Under the pieces are notes generated by a model. It made no database searches and was not told where the DNA came from. It was given only the letters and a program-made list of their open reading frames with translations. The translations under genes were made by a program, and so were the position numbers. Positions 33,839 to 46,990 of a DNA stretch of 64,000 nt are shown piece by piece (the stretch's first letter is position 1; each line of letters opens with the position of its first letter). This stretch comes from Paralichthys olivaceus (lineage: Eukaryota > Chordata > Actinopteri > Pleuronectiformes > Paralichthyidae): NCBI RefSeq assembly GCF_024713975.1, contig NC_091112.1, forward strand, positions 19,998,501 through 20,062,500, in the 5' to 3' direction.

Positions 33839-36800
33839 TCAGTCCATCTTCTCCTTGTGAACCAGTTTGGGGGCGTCCACAAAGTCTTGGCCATTAAACA
33901 AAATGCTAGTGGCTGTAATGGCACTAGCAGCCCCCCAGAACATCACATATGCCAGCGTTTCTGTCCATGTGTCACCTGGAAGATAAGCAGCAGTCATTTA
34001 CGCTGGTTCTCAAAACGGCAGCAACTTTAAATTAAGTTCCTTATCGAAACATTCTGTTGAAATGACGTTGGTTTAAAAAACGCAATGTAAGTGAAGTCAG
34101 ATTTTCTTTGCACCACAGTTCTCCTCTCCTTACAGCTTCTTTTTTACTTTTTGTCTGCAGCCCTGCCACACACATGTAGGTCCAGACTGAAGAATCTTTT
34201 TAGGCTTCAAGGAGTTTTTCTTTTGTTTCACACCAATAACTACAGTGCATATGTTTTCTGCAGCTAACATAGAGCTGTACTGTGCTACAGATGGAGGACT
34301 GGAGTTTCTGCTGACATGCTGCCCTCAGCGTGGAGATAGTACAACAGTTCATTGCGGCCACTCTCGTGCTGTTCGTCCCTATAATAACTACTGCTGAACC
34401 ACTAACCACATTCTGTGAATGTCCACATTTAGTTGGTGTTCCTTCTCAGTCTGATCAATCAATCTACACAGATAATCAGACAAATACTGGTAAAACTTGT
34501 CAGGTGTAAAACAGAGTGTGCCATGCAGCACATCTCACTCGTCTTTTGGTGCAGTCAGACAGGATTTGATTTGCTTCCCTGCAGCTGCCAGGGTTTAATC
34601 TGAGTCGCATATGCATATAATCAATAGTCACGCAATATGCGTTTTAAGATATGTTAGTATGGAAAGAGATTATTTCTGAAACAAAGCTAAAAGGCTGTCT
34701 GGACGGAGAGATGCCATATTATTATACAGAGCCTTACAATGTTTGTAAGGAGCAGTGCAGCTCTTTACCCAACACAAATACACTTTAAACATTATCAGCA
34801 GAGAGGAACCTACCAGCCATGAGAAGACACACGATGCACATGGAAAATGCAACCAGCATAATGATGGGCAACTGCAAAGAATAATAAAAATTCATTGGAT
34901 TTAACCAAGATTCATATTCACAGTTGCTGCTGACTACAGAGACAATACTGATGTACTGACCGTGAGGAACTTCCAGTCCTTCTGCACACGAAGGGGAGTG
35001 GGTCCATCTGACTCATCGACAGCAAAGTTACCCAGAAACAGATCAATGGAATCCTGCAGCCAGGTCACAAATCATAATTTCATTAAGAGTTTGATCAAAA
35101 TATTAAACTTGAAACATAATTACACAAGCAGTTTTCTTCAGGAGTAATACATCAGCAAAGTGCTACATACATTTTTATATATATATATTCTGACAAATCA
35201 TGTCATATACGTCATACCTGTCTGAATCCATCAGAAAAGTTGTTTTTGTAGTAGCGGATCATGGAGTTCCAGCCATCCATCAGCAGCCCCAATCTCGTCC
35301 TCTTCCCTGTCCTGATGGAGAAATGACCTCTGATTAGACAGCAGATTATCATAACAACATTGCGGAGGGCCTCCAGAGTATGGCACACTTTAGTCAGTTC
35401 ATATTTGTTAGCACACTGTACCTTGTGAAGTCTGTTTTCAAGGCTCCAGTTCCTGCGTACTGAACTGCACAAGCATTGGCATTGTCAGCCCATGCTGGTT
35501 AGAGAGCGCACACACAGTGAACACAGTGAGAACACGCAGAGAGGTTACACTTTCTACTTAAACACACAACACATGCTAACAGTCAAGTCACACCAGAACA
35601 AGAGTTACCATTCTTGTAGATCTTTTCAAACTCAGCCTGCTCTTCTATTTGCTGGCCCACATTCAGAACCCCCATTCTCTGTCAAAACACAGCCAGAATA
35701 CATACAGCAATATGGTCAACAGTCGGGATTCAAAAGTTGTATTTATTTCCACGGTAGCTGAAAACATGCGTTTAAAAGGGTTATAACAAGCTCAATCCAA
35801 AGCGTCAAAGTGGCAATTCATTTACTGAATTAAAAAAACTTTGATGCTTCATATTTCTAAATGATTCACAGGTCAATCGAGCTACACAATGACTGAGCAA
35901 ATTCTATCTATGACAGAGAACAGACTTTTTTTATCAACATAGCCTAAACTGGAATAACAAATATGTTCTGTGAGGTACATATACAACTCATAAATTAATA
36001 AATATATTCTGCCAGGAAGTGATGGCATGATGTGCACTCTTGTCTCATTATTTATGAACTTCTGCTGAACATCCAATTTCCCAACAACAGTAGAAAATTC
36101 CCGCCTCAAAAACTATAAGACTTGAAGACATGCAATAACCATTAAAACATATATTATGAAACTATTGTGTGATTATTTTACTGTTCTTAGATGCTCAGCA
36201 GCAGTGGGATTAACAATACCTGGAGCTGAGACTGTAGGGAGCGCCGGGCCAGCAGACTCTGGATGACATTGGTCCGGTCCAGGCAGTCCATGCAGTTACT
36301 GCGGAAGACTCCTCTCTGCTGGGCCACAGTCTTCCCCTCTGAGCTCACCATGAAGTAGCTACACACAGAGACAATCTGAATACTCCTTTACAATAAGCAA
36401 CATCATATTCCCCTAGAACTGTTACTGATTAATCTACCTGTATTCATCCTGTGTCTCAGTGACAGTTTCTACCAAGATCTGCAGACGGTCCCACCGCATA
36501 TGGCTGCACTCTTTGTGGAAGTCGAAGGCGATGTAACTGAGGACAGAGGAGACAATGAGACAGTGAGTCATCACGTAAGTTAAATCAGGTTGGTTAAAGC
36601 CTGAGGGTCCATCGGTTCAGAAATGGAAAGTAACTATACAAGAAATCTCATACGTGATTAAAGAACGACATATAGTTAGAAATGAAAAGTGGAAGAGGTA
36701 TGAAGCATCAATTAATTTAGAAAATTATATAAAATGAGTTTAAAAGGTTAAAGTTTTCTCATTAAAATTAAATTCTTTGCTTGGTTACAGAGGCAGCAAA

Positions 36801-39800
36801 ACCAATATAGTCATTCTAGTTTGTAAAGAAAGCTGAATGGACAATTTAAATGTCTAACAATTACTGGGCAATAACACAGTCAGTCCATTCACGTTTGCTT
36901 CAGAAGCATTCAGATATTCAATATAATTCCATCAAAATAAACCAACACAGCTTCCACTGCTGAACACAGTATTTGTTATTTGTTAAATATAAACACATTT
37001 TCTCTGTTTGTCTGTCGTACTCTTAATGCACTGTCAGTCTGCTACAAAATCCAGTTCTGGACTGACACCACAGATAAAATGAAATGTATTGGGGGGGTGA
37101 TGCATATGCTGCATGCATCAATATATACCACAATGGGAATGCTAGATTATTTATATTGTAATAAAGCCATTTCATCATGATGTCATCGTGACGTCAATTA
37201 TGCTACATGATGAAGATTAATGGTTAATCTAAATAAGCTGTAGTTTGTGTCTCTAATATTATTGGCAGCAACATGTAATGCTGTAGTGCAGTGTTGATAA
37301 TGGCATCATTATGGTATTATTCTTCCATAGGATTACAGATTATTTTGTCCATCTATATAAACTCTAGGTTGTGTCTATAGTTCAACAGGATACAGAGATG
37401 CCTGGAAATGCATTTTTGAACTACATGATGTCATTTTCTGACTGTGACTTCTTTATGACATCACCTATCACACACAAATATGATAAGTAATAAAGGAAAT
37501 AATTCTACTAATTATAACCCTTCCAACCATATTCTGACCATATTTTTGTATATCTTGACCTTTGACTGATCAGCTTCAAAAATTAATAATCTGGAGATTC
37601 ATAACAAGTAATAATCACATCAAGTTTGGTGAGTCTGTGTTGTCGATTTTTTTCGCGTGCACACAGATACTCACACACATGCACGCACACACACAAACAG
37701 GGTAATAAGAGAGCAGAATAAAACCCAGGTACAGTGATTGTGCAGGGGAAAGAACAGATTACTTACCTGCTGCAGTTTTACTGTAACCAGGTTACTACAG
37801 CACATGTGTTCTGTGTGACTGTGTACTCAGTGACTATAAAAACTGTGCAATGCATTGAGGGACACTTACTTGAGCATACCATTGTTCATGACTGACACCA
37901 TGTTGGCAAAGGCCTGTTCTAGTGGCTTCTCTGAGCCCTTCTGATTCACCTGCAAGAAGAAGAAAACCCCAGTTGGCCAAATATGAGTAAAGAGTCTTTT
38001 ATATATGTGTTAATAAAAAGAGCTCAAAAAAGGGCCCTCACCAGGTTGAGAATGGTTTGCTTCCCGTAGATGAGGAGCTGAGACTCAAAATGCCTCTGGA
38101 AACCATCCATCTGTACAAAGGTACAAGCTGTTAACATCCAATTTTCATATCTATCACTATTCTAAAAAGACACACAACACATCCTCTTACGCGATTGGTG
38201 GCTTTGCTGATGATAGGTTTAGGCTTGTATTTGAGGTTTGGCCTCTGACTCCAGTAAAAGGGCATGGAACCTCGTGTCTGGGGATGAAAACATTGCCAGG
38301 TCACTTGTGAAACTGTGAGCTTCTCAAACTTATATGCTTTAACATCTGAGTTAAAAGTGGCACAGAGAGAAGGATCCATCATTTAACAGTATTCCAGCTG
38401 GACCAGCCCTCATACTTGCCTGTACAAACGAAGCCTTTGCTCCCTCATACAAAACGATTTGCTCTGTCTCCACGAAGTTAGCAGCATGGCCTTCAGAGTC
38501 AATACCTGTGAAGACAACAAGACACTCTTATGAGCAGCGCCAGTGGTGAGGTCGACAACGTTATACCCTCTGCTACTGTAGAACAGAACACAAGCTCATG
38601 TTAAATGTATTTATAATGCGCATATATATATGCTTCCAGTCTTATCGAACGCTCAAAGTGCTCTATCACACACCATTCAAACACTGCCGGCACAACTGGC
38701 AATTTGGGTTCAGCGTTCAGTCGACATGCAGACTGGAGGAGCTGGGAATCAAACCACCTACCTTCTGGTTAGTGGACGACCTGCTCAATCTCCTGATTCA
38801 AAGCTGCTTGCCAAAGCTACAGCCAGCCGTGGTTTGTCTCCACAGATGACAATGCAGTTTCCGGCTTGTTTTTTTAAATGCATACCTCTTACGTAGTATC
38901 TGACACCGGCCCGGAAGCAGCTCCTTCTGGATATGAGGATCCACTCGAAGATCTTCCCGTTTATACGACATGGCTTCATGACAATGACTGGATCACAGTG
39001 GTCAAGGAAAGGCTCAGTTCAGCATCTCATCTCATCCTCTTTGCTACTCTACTCTACTCTCATTTCATCTCATCTACAATGACTCCAGACAGCCCATGCT
39101 CCACAATAAAATTTGAAAAAACTTCAGTGAAAAGGATACATCCATGGACAACAGTAAGTGCAAACTTATGAAGCTATGGGAAAATAGTCACACATGTTGT
39201 TATGAAATAAAATGTACAAACAAAAGTACAAAACCACTGCATGGCTGAAGAACAATTGGGCCACAGGTCAGGACATTTGTTACCTCTGGCTGTGCAGCCA
39301 GTTCTCTCAGCAGGTTCCCGTTCCACACAAACCTCTGGTCTGCCTAAAAACCACAACACACTATTCGTCATTCACACAAGCAAAAGCATATGACAACACT
39401 TTACAATAAGGTGGTGTATCTGATACATTACCAAGTGACTTTAGATAATGTAGTTTTATGTAATTATCTTTAAATGGAATATATACGTAAATAATTTGAA
39501 CATTTGATATATCTCATTTTAAATAATAATAATAATACATCAGAAATCCAGTACTTTATGATCACGATTATTGTAAAATAATCTATGATTGATTATTTAT
39601 GATAAATCACTGACTGTAGTGTGGACAACTGGATATCTCACCCTCTCCAGTAGACTCATCTCCTGGAAGTCGGGGCTAGTGTTGGCCAGCCGTTGCAGAG
39701 TGTGTGTCAGGTCGTAGTCAGTGCAGAAGTAGAATCCGTCTGTCGTCAGCACATTGTTAATCATTGACAGGAAGGTCTTATTCTCTTGAGACTGGAGGAG

Positions 39801-42800
39801 GAAAGAAAACAGACTTTCAGTGTGCAGGAAAATTCCTGATTATGCACTTTGCAGAGTGCAGGAAACTGCAAACTTGTACATTGAACTTGTATGTGTACAG
39901 GATTTATCCTTTTCAATCCAGACACCTCAGCTCTATCTTTGTATGACTGACAGGCATAAAATCCATTACACACCATGGCTTGTATTTATCAAACTCCTGA
40001 GAATTACACCAAGGTAAATATCGGCCCAGGTATCATCAAGCATCAGGTATCGAACTGCAAAAAGCCCAATTTTGCAAAGATAGGAAAAAAAAAAAATATT
40101 CTGAAATCTATACCAGAGGCAGCATCTCTGCATTAGCTTCCAAAGAATATGATTCTTTTTAAAGCTTTAAATGGCCTGCTCTCCCAATACAGGTCTGAGC
40201 TTCTTTGCCTCCTTTCCACTCCAAAAACTCTCAGATCCCCTGACCAGATGCTCATGGCTCTGCCTTGGTCAGTTGTTCTAGGTTTTTTTTTGTTGCTGCT
40301 CCAAACGTTTAGAACAGTTTACCTTTTACAATCAAGTGTTCCACAGACAAATTTAAAGTTAAACTAAAGACCCACAGGTTTTTTCAGGCTTTTGAGTGCC
40401 CCGAGTTGTTGTATTCACATTTTCAGGACCATCTGACAGAGCAGGTGTAGTGTGAGGTGACATTCATGCTAGATTTAGTCTAATACAGCACTGACAGTTG
40501 TATCAGAGTGAGTTTTGTGCTTTTTTGAGCTTTGTATATTTCTGCCAGGCTAATAGGATCTGACTGCTAAGCCAGTTAGCACAGAGAGGGAAGCCTGACA
40601 TTTCACTGTTCACTCACTCCATCTGCTTTCTTACATTCCTGTCACTTGGTCAGCTCTTAGCTTTCCTGGATGGCCAGTCATGACACTACGAAATAAAACC
40701 CACAAACGAACAAACCACACTAATTCCCTACAACCTACGGAAGAGTATTTTGGTTGGGCAAAAATGAGAAGAGAATTTTTTTTTCTATTTTGCATTTCAA
40801 GAATAAAGTAAAAATGTTAAGGGCAAAGTTCTTTTTTCCAAATCAAGAATAAAGTTGAATTGTCGAGAATAAACATTAAATTTTAAGACTTAAGTCAAAC
40901 TTTTAAGAATACATCAAAACTACTATCATTAGCAGACTGCCTCTACAAAAGCCTTGTTTAGACGAACTAGTAGAAACTGTACTTCAAAATCAGTTTTAAG
41001 AAGGAAATATTTTCTTAGCTCATTAACACAAGCTGTTATCAGACATGACCTCTTGAGGAACTCCGGAGAATTGGGCCTGGAAGCAGCTACAGTGTGATAA
41101 TCAGTATAAGGCCTTTGAATAGATACAACATAAGCTTCGGAAGCTGGAACAAAATTAAATATTACTCTGATTTAATTCACCTTTATTCTTGGCGTTTTGA
41201 CTTTCTCCTCCAAATTTCCACTCTACTCTCGAAATGCAAAGGGATTTGAATCATACAGCTTCAAGCTAAGATACATGTTTAATTAGCATAACAAAATGGA
41301 AGGGGCCACAGATTAATAATGCACTGCCTGCTTCGCTGAAGTCAGATAGCATAGCATGCTACCAGAATGCAATAAATAATGATCATAATCATAAGATCTC
41401 AGTCAGATAGAATAGATGTCTGAGAAACCCAAACAGGTTGTCTGAATTTATACTTAATTCTTTTTAATGCATGATCTGTTGAGTGCAATGTGTTTCTTTT
41501 ATTTACATTTTATGGTTCAGCCTGGAAAAGCAATTTTAATAGTGTTGTACAAAATACAACACAATTAAAATGACAATATAGGCTTTGTATTATGGCTTGT
41601 ATTATTCTAATATTCGAATTTCCAAACCACTCAGCAGCGGCATTGACAATCTATTATCAGGAAATCTATTATGGACATAAGTTGTACTGTGACTGCTGTT
41701 GGTCAAAAAGGTCATGAGAAAATAAGGTGACAAACTGTGGAAATGTAAATGTATGCTTTGCGCATTCAATCCAGCGGAGGAGGCTAGCAAGTGGTACTAA
41801 ACACCGTTTTCAGACATGATCTGCAAAGGAACTCAAGAGAGATTCTCCGCTCAGACGGGTTCACGACAGCAACAAATCCTGTTTTTAAGGTTATAAGGTG
41901 AGGCGTGGTGCAGTGCAGAGGCAGGATGTAGCATGTTATTATTCTGCTGCTGAGATCACATTTTTGTTTATAGCACATCGCAACCGGCATTGGCTATTAT
42001 CACCACACACTCTCTTTACATATTCGTCGGTGTCTTCTGTGTGTGTGGCACCGCTTTTTAATGCTGAGATATTTGTTCTCTTTTTGTTTTGTTTTGTTTT
42101 ATTAAATTTTGCTCTTAGTAAATCTGGCAGAGGATCTCCTGCTGTGTTCAAGCTAATACAGACTTTCACTTAACACACAACTGCCTAGGTTTTATTTGGG
42201 GAAGTGAATGTGCAGCAGTGGAAGGTGTTAATACAAGTGCATTTTTCTACATTATCTTTACACTACAGTACTGAGCGCACAAGTTTTCTGACCTGGATCT
42301 CGGAGAGGTGTAGCACTGTCTTCTTGTAAGAGATCACGTCAAAATCCACAGCCTTCCACACTGCGTGGCCCAGGAGGCTGCCCACATTCCTCTTCCTGGT
42401 GATAACGATCAGGTACATCCCTGTGTGGTGAAAGTGGTCAGCCACAGCTGTTTCACTGTCACAGAATACAGAGCTGCTCCACAGAGCACTGACAACACAG
42501 TATTGTATTACAAAGGAACCTACCTGCTACCAGGCGAATGGTTCCCATGATGCCACATATAGGCTTGGTGACTGCCGAGGGAGGGACATCCTTTTTACCT
42601 GTGAGAGCAGCAATGTGTTTAAAGACTTAGATGCTTTATATAAAAAGGAGTGATATTCTAACTTTAATCTAGATTCTAAACTTTGAACGAACTTGATAAG
42701 ACTAATAAAACAAAGACAAACATACCCATATGGCATATAATGTGATCTATGCCAATACTTTCACCCATATAATGTACCATACCATACTGCATCATTCCAC

Positions 42801-45800
42801 CAAGCTTTGTGGAAACATGTCCAGTTGTTTTTGTATATTCATGCTTATAGATTAAAAGTAACAGTTTTATGACCGTGTATCAAGGACATCACAAAGACTT
42901 TCTACCTGTAAGGGTCATCTCATTTGAAACCCTGTCAATTGCCAGCACAGCATCAGCCCCCTCATCACAGGCTTCAATGAAGAACTTCTCTGGAGTTGTG
43001 TGCCTGGGAAAGAACAAAGAAAATGTTATTCAGGAGTAAAACTGCAGCTTGCTCATCACACACATCTATGCCATGTTCTCCTGCTCCAGCACACATGTAT
43101 TTAAAGCTGTGGTGAGAAGAAAAGCATCAAATCAAAATGCAGGTTTGATGAACATGACAGGGGGTTCAGTGTACTTCAATGGCAAAACCCCGTCCCCAGA
43201 AGTGAATCCAAATAAAGCACCAGGTGAGTGAAAAGCATATGGATGCAGTCTGACTCCGTGTCACATCCATAGCTATGTGACCCCTGAACCCCCTGCGGAG
43301 GTCTTTGTGAAGGACAATGATTTTATAACCAATGGTCAAGTGGTGTTGGGATCATAACACCATGTACTGTAATAACAGAAGCTACAGTAAAAGTCCAGGT
43401 ATGCACATTCATTCAGGTTATCATCATACTCTCTCCCCATTTCTAAATGACTGACAACAAAAACAGCTGGAATAGGAAAAGGCAAAAAGAAGCAGAAAGT
43501 CTATTGTGAGAAACCGTTCATAATTAAATGAAAGTCTGGTATGGATGCAACTTTCCTATAAAACCACTTGATTGAATATTCAATTAGATCGACCAGAGAT
43601 GGCAACATCTTGAGAAATACAGCTTTAAATCCCTGCGGTAGAAAAAAATGATCTTCTATTCAGCCTCAGGGAAGTTTGGAGCTCAGGGTGATGTAGTGAA
43701 ACACTCAGCTGCTGTAGCAGTGACAAATCCATACAAACACTGTATTGTTGGCCTTATGTAATCTAGACCAAACTAAACATGCCTGTGCTACACCCACACA
43801 AAGTAGTTTAAACAGTTCAAAATCACACTTTGATGAATTTCAATAAATACACTGATAAATAAATAGTTGTAATGTTAGGAATCCGAGTGAAAAATATAAA
43901 TATTAGTAATGTAGTTATATAAATGATTTGAAACCTGGGGTTCAGAACTTGAAACTAATGAATAGCAGCTTAAGTCTGAGTGGTCACGAGATGACTAATA
44001 CGATAGTGAACGTTCTTCTGCTTAACTAATGATGTAATCATTCTTGTGCTTGTTTTTCTTGACTAACTTCAAGGTTCTCAAGAAGAGCTGAAACCCCATC
44101 ATTAAGATAAATACTGAGGTTATGTCATGTCATTTCATTTGCAACCACCGCCTTCACGAAAAATGAGTCTTTAAATGTAAAAGAAAGAATAATGTGACAT
44201 TTATCAATGTCAAAATGTTTTAAACATTTTTATCTCTTGAATATTTAATGTTCGTTAACACATTCTTTTGCAGGGATTAGATTAAATGGATGTAATAAGA
44301 CTCAGTCTCACTTAGCAATGGGAAGTTAGAGAAGGTTGTGCCCACATCATTTTCAGAGCCCAGGCTCTATCACTCTATGGACAACTGTTCTCCACTCTGA
44401 CAGAGGGGTTGATTCTGCTTTTGTCCCTTTATCTAAAACGCCTGCAGTGTGTGATCTAAATGAGGACCACCCTCTCCCACCCAGCCTGGACCCTCACAAA
44501 TTTGCAACTAGAATCAAAAGATCCATCCAGGATGCCATCTCCACTGCCTCCTCTCAGTCCTTGCATACCTTGAAAATAACACCTACATCAAAAAGCTGTC
44601 TGGTGATTTCAATTCAGCGTTCAATACAACTACATCACTTGACTACCCTACTCTGCAGTTGGATTTAGAATTTCCCCACAAAAAGGCCCCAGATAGTGCA
44701 GATTGGCAGTCAACCCCTCCATTCCGGTGGAAATCTGAGAACCTTCTAAGGTTTGTGCACTCAGCTCCCTCCTATTCCGACTCTGCACCAGTGACTGCAT
44801 TCTCAGATATGGAGAGAGCTGTATTATTAAGTTAGCAGAGGACACCACCATCATCATCATCATCAGCCACGTTACAAATAATGAAGAGGATTCATATCAG
44901 TAGGGACTCAACAATCTTGAGTGGAGCACAAGAGAACAACCTGCTGCTCAATGTCAACAAAACCAAGAAGCTCAAAACAATTCTTTAACAAAAGTTTTTT
45001 TTTTAAACATGAGAAGGGACATGAATCCCAGGCTCCTGATAAATGATCATTGTTTGACCCATTCATCCACCATGACCTCCTCTATATGCTTACTTTGTTA
45101 CATGCTACCCAACCTGACTGCCTACTACCACCTTTCTGGCAGAAAGCCCTGATCCAACCTCGCCCACTACTCTCTACACTTCTTTAAAATGCACAGTAGA
45201 TGAGCAACACTCTGGTCATGATCACACCAACAATGTACAGGTGGTAGGGAACACAAGTAGGACTGAACAGTTTAACTAATAATGCAACATTAACAAAGGT
45301 GTGTCGGGAAAAGCACACAGAGCTCTGTCAACTTTCAACAAAGCTGTAGCATGACTGGCTCTTAAGTCATGAGAGCCAGTGAACAGTTACCATACAGAGA
45401 GGTGTGTGTCGTAATCCAACAGTCATAGCTCCACCTCTGAAAGGAATGTACAGAACTGGATGTGGACAATGGATATATTATCTACCTACTGTCTGTCTAG
45501 CTTCTCTAAGACATGGACCGAAAATCAGACAACCTCCAGAGATGCTCCAGTGGGACTGTATGTGAGAACGCAAATGTCTGAGTGACAACCTCTGGACTTT
45601 CTCCATCCAGCCCACTAGTAAAAACTGAGCAGAATATCCGAATGAGCCGATGTGTGAAAACAGCAGGGGGATCGGCTGCAGGATTCTGAGCGAGTGGGTG
45701 TGTTGATGACGTTTCTAACATGTGACTGGACAGATGCAAAACTGAAATAAACGGAAAGAATACACATGTCGGGATGAAAAATGCTTGCCACACATGTAGA

Positions 45801-46788
45801 AGACACCAACGAAGATGTCAACGCTTTTGGTGTTCAGGGCTGACACCACTGTCGAAGTGCTGTAAATGAAAACATCTCCACAACGTAATTTCTGACACTG
45901 CATCCTGTCTCTGCCTGCTGCACCACCCCACACCTGAACGCTCCAGAGACTTCTGTGTTGTGAACATGCCTGACCTGAGAATCTCCTGCTGCGTTGTTCA
46001 CTGTATAAGACAAACTCCAGAGAAAGTCCAAACCGGACATCCTCTGGAGTTTATGTCTGAAAACAGCTGTATGTGGATTTCGGCATTAGGTACATTCACT
46101 ATTATTAAAAATGTCAGTTTCATTTTATCACAAGCATTGACCATAAAATCTTCGCTGCAGATAAATCAGGTAGGATGAAAGGAAAGTTTTCTTCACTTCA
46201 CTCTGCAACAAAGACTGTTTACTAAATGCTCTGCACACAGACAACACAACTTCTATTGTAGAAGTGTTACAAGAGGACTCACTAATGACAAGGAAATACT
46301 ATGAAGTAGACTGAAGCATTAACACAGGCCAAGACAACTCATTTCACACAGGCACGTATAGACAGCCACGCTAGCTTATAAAAGCTTTTACATATATTCA
46401 ATCTCTGAACCCCCATCAGGCCGTTGATGACACGGAGCAGGCTAAACACACATCCCCTGTGTGTGCGTGTGTCTTTGTGTGTGTGTGTCTTTGTGTGTGT
46501 CTGTCTCTGTGTGTGTGTTTCACTCCACACTCTTCATAATGAATGAGTGTGGAGTGAAACTTGACTGCTTCTTGCTCTACCAGCCGAGCCTGTCAGCGAA
46601 CTTCAGCCGCTGTGTCATCTGACCCGACGCCGCTCCCGGACCGCGGCTGCGCTCTCATCCGGCTCGCGAGCGTCGCCTCTTAGCTGTCCTCTGACGGACA
46701 TGGACGTGAGGAGAGCGACCTGAAAAACAATGAGGATTAACGCTATTGCGTGTACTTACAAATTGTATCTTTCGTAGGCGGTCGCCAT
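33839..46788 (-). CDS. sacm1l: phosphatidylinositol-3-phosphatase SAC1
   Basis: Twenty coding exons join in frame to 586 aa (human 587): 46760-46788, 42906-43003, 42524-42598, 42293-42420, 39642-39791, 39284-39343, 39140-39173, 38886-38987, 38420-38505, 38191-38277, 38042-38110, 37870-37949, 36438-36536, 36220-36358, 35609-35678, 35422-35494, 35218-35311, 34961-35053, 34814-34871, 33839-33975. The Sac domain carries '[11 protein letters not shown]' and the catalytic CX5R motif '[12 protein letters not shown]', with Cys388 and Arg394. Two membrane helices lie near 523-542 and 549-569, and the C-terminus is 'KEKMD'. SAC1 is an ER/Golgi enzyme that removes phosphate from PI4P and PI3P. One donor is GC (after exon 9) and exon 7 is only 34 nt. 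Introns hold LINE and MITE debris; intron 1 (3.8 kb) and intron 4 (2.5 kb) are the largest. Whether it is the a or b paralogue cannot be told. Confidence 0.96.
38640..38840 (+). repeat. teleost interspersed repeat in sacm1l intron
   Basis: The order 'cttatcgaacgctcaaagtg', 'gacatgcagactggaggagc', 'gggaatcaaaccacctacct', 'gttagtggacgacctgctca' follows a common fish repeat. It lies in the short intron between sacm1l exons 8 and 9, so it is a transposon insertion rather than coding sequence. Confidence 0.6.
40135..40490 (+). mobile_element. LINE (L2-like) C-terminal remnant in sacm1l intron 4
   Basis: Plus-strand frames contain '[16 protein letters not shown]' and '[13 protein letters not shown]', then after a shift '[15 protein letters not shown]'. 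This is the conserved end of fish L2-type proteins. It is antisense to sacm1l, broken, and has no RT core. Confidence 0.65.
41036..41100 (+). mobile_element. end fragment of hAT-like MITE
   Basis: 'tatcagacatgacctcttga' followed by 'ggaactccggagaatt' is the terminal part of the 'TTTTCAGACATG' MITE family. The rest is absent. Confidence 0.45.
41805..42150 (+). mobile_element. hAT-like MITE, copy in sacm1l intron 4
   Basis: Starts 'accgttttcagacatgatct' and shares 'gagattctccgctcagac', 'ggcgtggtgcagtgcagagg' and 'cagaggatctcctgctgtgt' with the full copy at 13851-14416. The right end is truncated. Confidence 0.7.
44330..45250 (+). mobile_element. LINE reverse-transcriptase remnant in sacm1l intron 1
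   Basis: Plus-strand frames show pieces of a Rex/CR1-type RT in order: '[19 protein letters not shown]' (like the F-A-Y-R..RS..DA motif), 'DFNSAFNT', a damaged catalytic-site region with 'IIKLAEDTT' where FADD would be expected, and '[14 protein letters not shown]'. Frameshifts, stops and loss of the FADD aspartates show it is dead. It is antisense to sacm1l. Confidence 0.7.
45520..46070 (-). mobile_element. hAT-like MITE, reverse copy in sacm1l intron 1
   Basis: Reverse of the 13851-14416 element: 'gagaatctcctgctgcgttg' and 'ttctctgctg'-type blocks, ending 'ttatgtctgaaaacagctgt' at 46070. Length is close to the full copy. The left end is decayed. Confidence 0.7.
46455..46520 (+). repeat. 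GT microsatellite
   Basis: Interrupted (GT)n array with 'ctttgtgtgt' units, directly joined to the perfect hairpin at 46517-46560. It lies in sacm1l intron 1. Confidence 0.85.
46517..46560. repeat. perfect 16-bp inverted repeat, 12-nt loop
   Basis: Left arm GTTTCACTCCACACTC (46517-46532) and right arm its exact complement (46545-46560). The loop 'ttcataatgaat' is itself nearly self-complementary. It sits about 200 bp inside sacm1l intron 1. Confidence 0.85.
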
Positions 46789-46990
46789 TTTCGCTCCGTT
46801 TACCTGACCTCAGTGACGACACTGTGGGCGCTGTGAGTGTTGCCAGATCCAAGGGGCAGAACCCGGAGAGGGCGTAGCTCCTCATAAGAGCTTTTCCATT
46901 CCAGCCCGTGAGAACCTGGCATCCCCAAAATGCGCTGCGGCTGGTGGTACTTGTAGTTCTCTCACTGCCGCTGTGCTGCCCGGCGTTTGC
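46570..46990 (-). promoter_or_regulatory. sacm1l CpG-rich promoter region and first exon
   Basis: CpG density is high on both sides of the sacm1l start codon (for example 'gacccgacgccgctcccgga' and 'gctcgcgagcgtcgcctc'). No TATA box is seen on the minus strand, as usual for a CpG-type housekeeping promoter. The divergent, TATA-containing snoRNA host gene starts at 47640, about 0.85 kb away, so the space between them may act as a shared promoter zone. Confidence 0.55.

Noticed and set aside
44849-44870. Short ATC repeat as possible CRISPR-like or regulatory array
   Set aside because: Simple trinucleotide microsatellite inside a dead LINE; no spacer structure.
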